The notes beneath the pieces were generated by a model, which saw nothing but the letters and a program-made list of their open reading frames with translations, ran no database searches and had not been told where the DNA came from. Source: JARBAU01 sp040414675 (GTDB lineage Archaea > Thermoproteota > Nitrososphaeria > Nitrososphaerales > Nitrososphaeraceae). Taken from it: a stretch of 64,000 nucleotides of DNA. Of this stretch, positions 61,049 to 64,000 are shown in pieces (within the stretch, counting starts at the first letter, position 1; every line of letters begins with the position of its first letter). A program made the position numbers and the translations under genes. The stretch is taken from positions 62,001 through 126,000 of the forward strand of contig JBEDUN010000093.1 in assembly GCA_040414675.1 (NCBI GenBank). Direction: 5' to 3'.

Positions 61049-61621
61049 TTAATTTACTGCCTTTCCCGTCGTTGCCACTTGTTTGCTGGATCTTGAAATC
61101 ATATAGAAAGCATGTGATGAGATAATAAAGCCAGCCAAGGTCATCTTTGTCGCGAAAACCAAATTCCACGGCGTATCAGGATTAGGATAGGATATGGCAA
61201 TATTATCGAGATTTAAATGCCCATTTGCTAGATTAACTGTTATCAGCGAACTCCAAACTAGAAAATTGTAAACAAACTCATATAGCGAAACCACACACGC
61301 AATCAGAATGACAAGTTGGAGCACTAATCTGACTGAAAATGGCATATTGGAGAGCCTATTTCCAACTAGCTTCATTGCTGAATACCACGAAATTACAGAA
61401 AATACCATCAAATATGTTACGAGCTTTGCGACACCATGAGCTGGAAAGTCTGTACTAACTAGTACTTGGCCAATAATGACGGTTTTGTTTTGATCATATT
61501 GAACAGCGCTTTCATAGATCCCATAGAGGCATATCGCGAGCATTGAGATGGTTGAAAAGTAAAAGATAATTATGTAAACATCCAATTTTGGGAACGGATC
61601 TACGAGCCTTGGGATATGCAC
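61049..61621 (-). CDS. membrane protein of unknown function (190 aa)
   Basis: Four hydrophobic segments (about 15-37, 66-83, 93-120 and 150-172) with a larger outside loop rich in Asn, Asp and Pro between helices 3 and 4 (NLANGHLNLDNIAISYPNPD). Conserved-looking His-Gly-Val near 57 and polar residues inside helices are noted but match no family I can name. Expression may be driven from the AT-rich region upstream, which also faces the secreted-protein gene. Confidence 0.6.
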   Translation of the reverse strand: MHIPRLVDPFPKLDVYIIIFYFSTISMLAICLYGIYESAVQYDQNKTVIIGQVLVSTDFPAHGVAKLVTYLMVFSVISWYSAMKLVGNRLSNMPFSVRLVLQLVILIACVVSLYEFVYNFLVWSSLITVNLANGHLNLDNIAISYPNPDTPWNLVFATKMTLAGFIISSHAFYMISRSSKQVATTGKAVN

Positions 61622-61752
61622 GACTATTTCTGCATATTATTCTAATATAAAAATACGGTGTATAATAGGCCAAATCAGAATTTGGATTAATGACACGATG
61701 CGAACAATAGAGAATCTTCCAAATCTGACGTTTTTGAGAGGAAATATAAAAT

Positions 61753-61768
61753 AGAATAGTTCTATTCT
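61753..61768. repeat. perfect inverted repeat AGAATAG-TT-CTATTCT
   Basis: Seven-base arms with a two-base spacer, in AT-rich DNA between divergent genes. A possible regulator site; the arm sequence has no known match in this window. Confidence 0.35.
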
Positions 61769-61769
61769 T

Positions 61770-61800
61770 GTAGAGAATTCAAATTGTTAATTAATTCTAC
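61770..61800. repeat. imperfect inverted repeat GTAGAGAATT ... AATTCTAC
   Basis: Arms at 61770-61779 and 61793-61800 are complementary apart from an AG insertion, with a 13-base spacer. It adjoins the previous palindrome, so the two could be one composite site. Confidence 0.3.
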
Positions 61801-61902
61801 TATGAAGTCACGATTTTTCTGATTTTCTAATATAATATTCTATTTAAATTATTCTTAATTTTGTATACAAATTTAAACTATAGGTTAATGATTCTATAAT
61901 AA

Positions 61903-61910
61903 TTTATAGC
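61903..61910 (+). promoter_or_regulatory. TATA box of the secreted protein
   Basis: TTTATAGC about 38-45 bases before the ATG at 61948. Plausible spacing for a leader of about ten bases. Confidence 0.35.
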
Positions 61911-61947
61911 AAAGTGTTAATAATATTCAAATTAATTCATTGCTGAT

Positions 61948-62589
61948 ATGTACTCGGCATTAAAGTTTCTTACAATTGTTGCTATCGTGATAGCAATGGT
62001 GGCAATTGGTCCACAATCCCTATTAAAAGCAAAGGCTGAACAGCAATCTGCAGTCGCACCGTATCTTCTTATTCACAAAGCGGTCATTCAACAGTCTGGT
62101 CTAAACGCGGCAATTTTCACTGGCGGAATGGTCCCGAAGGACGGTTCGGGTGGAGCTTTTGGATATGGCATACTTACAGATCAATTTCCGAATGCAGTGA
62201 TTGTGTCTACAACGCATGAGGGTGTACAGGATAGTGTGACTCAGGGTCGTGGCAGTGGCCCTATTTGGCATAATCATTTTGTGAAATTGGGCCACGTTGT
62301 TGGTAGTCCTTGTGGCAATAATCCTGAAATGGTAGAGGTGCTGCAAATAACGTATCAACAACCAGGTAGAATCGCGGTTGAAGGCAATATAGTTGCACTT
62401 CAGGGAGTGCCTCCGACACTTAAGGGAACCGACGCCCTTCACAATATGGCCCCGCTAGTACTTAGCCCTGGTCATAAAGTAACAGGTGTGGTATCTTTTA
62501 CATTGGATCCAAAAATGCAAGGTGGCCAACCTCATGTGTGTGTTGAGAATATAAGAAGTGCCCCACCTCAAGCAATTATCATCAAATAA
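61948..62589 (+). CDS. secreted protein of unknown function (213 aa)
   Basis: Residues 1-30 form a signal peptide (charged start, hydrophobic core, AKA cleavage-like site). The mature part is a compact mix of strands with two cysteines (in SPCGNN and HVCVEN) that may form a disulfide, and a histidine-rich motif GPIWHNHFVKLGH that could bind metal. No named family recognised, and no PEP/PEF-CTERM-like tail is visible: it ends QAIIIK. It is expected to function outside the membrane. It lies upstream of the broken Ig-like gene. Confidence 0.65.
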   Translation: MYSALKFLTIVAIVIAMVAIGPQSLLKAKAEQQSAVAPYLLIHKAVIQQSGLNAAIFTGGMVPKDGSGGAFGYGILTDQFPNAVIVSTTHEGVQDSVTQGRGSGPIWHNHFVKLGHVVGSPCGNNPEMVEVLQITYQQPGRIAVEGNIVALQGVPPTLKGTDALHNMAPLVLSPGHKVTGVVSFTLDPKMQGGQPHVCVENIRSAPPQAIIIK

Positions 62590-62726
62590 GTAATCATATT
62601 GGGTAGTCGATAACTAATATCCTATCCTTCTTTGTCGCCACAATTTATGACAAAATGATAGCCACGGATTTAACGAATTTTCTGACTCTGTTCTTTGTAG
62701 TTTAATAATAAGTCATGTTGTCACCA

Positions 62727-63080
62727 TCAGAATAAATCCCACCAATACCTTAATACTGGTAAACTAAACGAAGATAATGATCCTCTACCGTCAATAGTTG
62801 TTGTTCTAATTGTTATTTGATAATTGCCAGCAGCTGGAAATGCACACTTTGCTGATATGTTGCCTTTACCATTAGTGAGCTTTTCAAACGCAATGGCTCC
62901 GCTACTCGTAATCGTATAATCGGTATTCGAGTTTTCACTCGCGCTACGCACCGACACAACGCGAACAAGTGCATGATTCAATCCACTTTTTGTATCTGCA
63001 TTCATAATATGAAAGCTCAATTGGGTCACATTTCCTATGAACGGGGAATTAGGAGAACGGCTAAACTGAATTTTGATGTT
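62727..63080 (-). pseudogene. remnant of a secreted Ig-like surface protein
   Basis: The open stretch reads KIQFSRSPNSPFIGNVTQLSF then MNADTKSGLNHALVRVVSV and GNYQITIRTTTIDG, the beta-strand pattern of secreted Ig-like domains common in thaumarchaeal surface proteins, where a signal peptide should precede. Here the frame is closed upstream by TGA (63081-63083), and beyond it only a seven-codon stretch from ATG 63104 remains, with no signal peptide. A GTG at 63029 could start a 100-residue version, but it would lack the first strand and any signal peptide. A broken gene is the simplest reading; an intact cytoplasmic protein is less likely. Confidence 0.45.
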
Positions 63081-63104
63081 TCAAAACTTAATGTTTATTT
63101 GCAT

Positions 63105-63468
63105 GGCAGTCTTCTTAATAGCGACCCGTGAGAATTAGCACGGAAATTGGGGCTGATGGTAGAAACCAATAATGCTAAACAAGAATCCAGTGTCGAGACG
63201 TTGCTGTCTTATAGAACGATCTATTTCAAATCAAATTGTGATGGAAAGGATATTGCTTCAATCAAAACTCACAACTACACTAGTCAACTATTTTCAATAA
63301 ATTTTATGGAATTAATAATAAGTATAATTAGAATCCATATATTGAGATATTCTCAACTAAATATAGCATTACCTCCATTTATTGTTAGATGTACTACGGA
63401 ACAAGTCAGACTAGTTGATCCTATTGATACGTAAAACTGTCATGACTCATTCCAAGCTATTATAGTAG
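63105..63468. other. intergenic region, no gene recognised
   Basis: The longest open stretch (63147-63434) has no family resemblance, poor codon pattern for its neighbours and AT-rich composition, so it is not called as a gene. Ends against tRNA-Lys. Confidence 0.35.
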
Positions 63469-63558
63469 CGGGCCCGTCGGGAATCGAACCCGAGACAGCC
63501 GGATCTCTTCCTCAGATTGTTAAAAGTCCGGTACTCTACCTGGCTGAGCTACGGGCCC
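63469..63558 (-). tRNA. tRNA-Lys (TTT) with canonical intron
   Basis: Acceptor stem GGGCCCG/CGGGCCC, D arm GCTC...GAGT, anticodon stem CCGGA/TCCGG and T arm TCGGG-TTCGATT-CCCGA. Between anticodon loop positions 37 and 38 lie 16 extra bases (63505-63520, ACAATCTGAGGAAGAG on the coding strand), the canonical archaeal 37/38 intron position. Anticodon TTT at 63522-63524. CCA is not encoded. Confidence 0.92.
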
Positions 63559-63711
63559 ACCTGTATTTTAGGCTCAGACATAGTACAATTTAATTTTATA
63601 GATACGTTGTCCAAAATTTCACGCTAGATTATTTGTAAGTATATTATCGGAACGAATCTGGTTAATGAATCAAAACATTTTAATTTCTTGTTAGAAAGGC
63701 TCAATATGTAT

Positions 63712-63816
63712 GCCCGGGTAGTATAGAGCGGCTGGATTAAATCCAGCTTCATACATTCCGGTCCAGTATGGGGGACTGTCACTCCTTCGACCCGGGTTCG
63801 AATCCCGGCCCGGGCG
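63712..63816 (+). tRNA. tRNA-Asp (GTC) with insertion in the D loop
   Basis: Acceptor stem GCCCGGG/CCCGGGC, D stem GTAT pairing (with wobble) GTAT, anticodon stem GGGGA/TCCTT with loop CTGTCAC (anticodon GTC, 63778-63780) and T arm CCGGG-TTCGAAT-CCCGG. About 30 extra bases (near 63727-63756) lie inside the D loop and fold into a CTGGAT-TAA-ATCCAG hairpin. Removing them gives a normal tRNA-Asp of about 75 bases, so this is read as an intron at a non-canonical position. Exact splice points are uncertain. Confidence 0.88.
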
Positions 63817-63829
63817 TATCATTCATACT

Positions 63830-64000
63830 TTATTTGAAAACCGACACTTCAGATGTAATTTTTTTAAATATCGCATCGCTTCTTACTGCGATGAATGATA
63901 AGGTATTGTTGGGCGTTAGATCAGAATCTAGCATTTGGCCATTCATAGAATAAACTTTACACCCTGCCTCCTTCACAACTAAATAGGCTGCCGCCATATC
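63830..64000 (-). CDS. inositol-monophosphatase-family protein, C-terminal part
   Basis: The visible end of the reading frame, coded leftward and entering from the right edge, reads DMAAAYLVVKEAGCKVYSMN followed by GQMLDSDLTP and LSFIAVRSD, then a stop TAA at 63830-63832. That is the C-terminal signature (W/xD.AAG....EAGG.....G and A.....) of inositol monophosphatase/fructose-1,6-bisphosphatase of the archaeal type. The start and metal-binding core lie outside the window. In archaea such enzymes serve gluconeogenesis or inositol synthesis. Confidence 0.7.
   Translation of the reverse strand, partial: DMAAAYLVVKEAGCKVYSMNGQMLDSDLTPNNTLSFIAVRSDAIFKKITSEVSVFK

Larger units (their letters stand above)
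61622..61947. other. 326-base AT-rich intergenic region with inverted repeats
   Basis: Lies between the divergent membrane-protein and secreted-protein genes. It is very AT-rich and carries a perfect 7-bp inverted repeat (61753-61768) and a second, imperfect dyad (61770-61800). A TATA-like TTTATAGC (61903-61910) lies before the secreted-protein gene. No coding frame was recognised. Confidence 0.4.

Noticed and set aside
63147..63434. 95-codon open frame
   Set aside because: No family features and poor codon pattern; likely chance in AT-rich DNA.
1..64000. CRISPR array or integrated virus
   Set aside because: No regularly spaced direct repeats, cas genes, capsid or terminase genes were seen.

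Overview
The window is archaeal and most likely comes from a Nitrososphaeria (Thaumarchaeota, ammonia-oxidizer) chromosome. The evidence is an archaeal ribosomal protein cluster with S4e and the RNase P protein Rpp29, an archaeal-type proteasome alpha subunit, SRP19, Gar1, a PIN-KH ATPase of the PINA type, archaeal-type phosphoglycerate mutase, a ThiD-ThiN fusion, tRNA genes with introns (two apparently at non-canonical positions), many TATA boxes placed for leaderless transcripts, and an exosortase/archaeosortase-like protein. The DNA is AT-rich, which would fit a low-GC member of the group, but no amo genes or rRNA are present, so the genus is left open.

Layout. 1-10 kb: start of a YHS-domain protein, a small zinc ribbon, trpE, glycerate 2-kinase, biotin ligase, a MenA-like prenyltransferase, threonine synthase, a winged-helix protein and an asparagine-synthetase-like ATPase with a Cys-rich tail. 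10-15.5 kb: biotin genes bioB-bioF (minus), bioA (minus) and bioD (plus), interrupted by a small serine recombinase. 15.7-19.9 kb: a four-helix membrane protein, then a co-directional run of nucleotidyltransferase, F420/flavin-type oxidoreductase, thiolase, DUF35 protein and a hypothetical. 20-28 kb: tRNA-Asn and a sixteen-gene ribosomal protein/Rpp29 operon (L3 to L6, without L2). 28-31 kb: SPOUT methyltransferase, thioredoxin-fold protein, PsmA, DUF371. 31-39 kb: purine genes purC, purS-Q-L, purF, purE, purK and tRNA-Thr. 39-50 kb: SDR, PIN-KH ATPase, ThiD-ThiN, sugar-nucleotide enzymes, GalT-like protein, ApgM, a transcription factor, an LLM oxidoreductase and an MBL-fold nuclease. 51-54.5 kb: purN, folD, formyl-THF cyclo-ligase and purD. 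54.8-64 kb: HtrA protease, SRP19, Gar1, PyrD, a TIM-barrel protein, the archaeosortase-like protein, DUF99, membrane and secreted proteins, tRNA-Lys, tRNA-Asp and the end of an inositol-monophosphatase-family gene.

How they fit together. Purine synthesis dominates: PurC, D, E, F, K, L, N, Q and S are here, and FolD and the cyclo-ligase handle folate one-carbon units for PurN. PurM, PurB and the last steps are not in the window. Biotin synthesis and BirA would supply the biotin carboxylase of the autotrophic 3-hydroxypropionate/4-hydroxybutyrate cycle expected in this group (established for the lineage, not visible here). ApgM and glycerate kinase both make or use 2-phosphoglycerate.

Most interesting observations: purK and purE lie in one continuous reading frame separated by a single TGA, with no standard start codon before the first PurE strand; tRNA-Asn and tRNA-Asp carry about 30-nt insertions outside the anticodon loop; the archaeosortase-like protein has Ser where catalytic Cys is expected; an asparagine-synthetase ATPase domain has no glutaminase but carries seven clustered cysteines; and a serine recombinase sits inside the biotin locus, overlapping bioA tail to tail. 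Nothing here is a clear defence system, integrated virus or CRISPR array.
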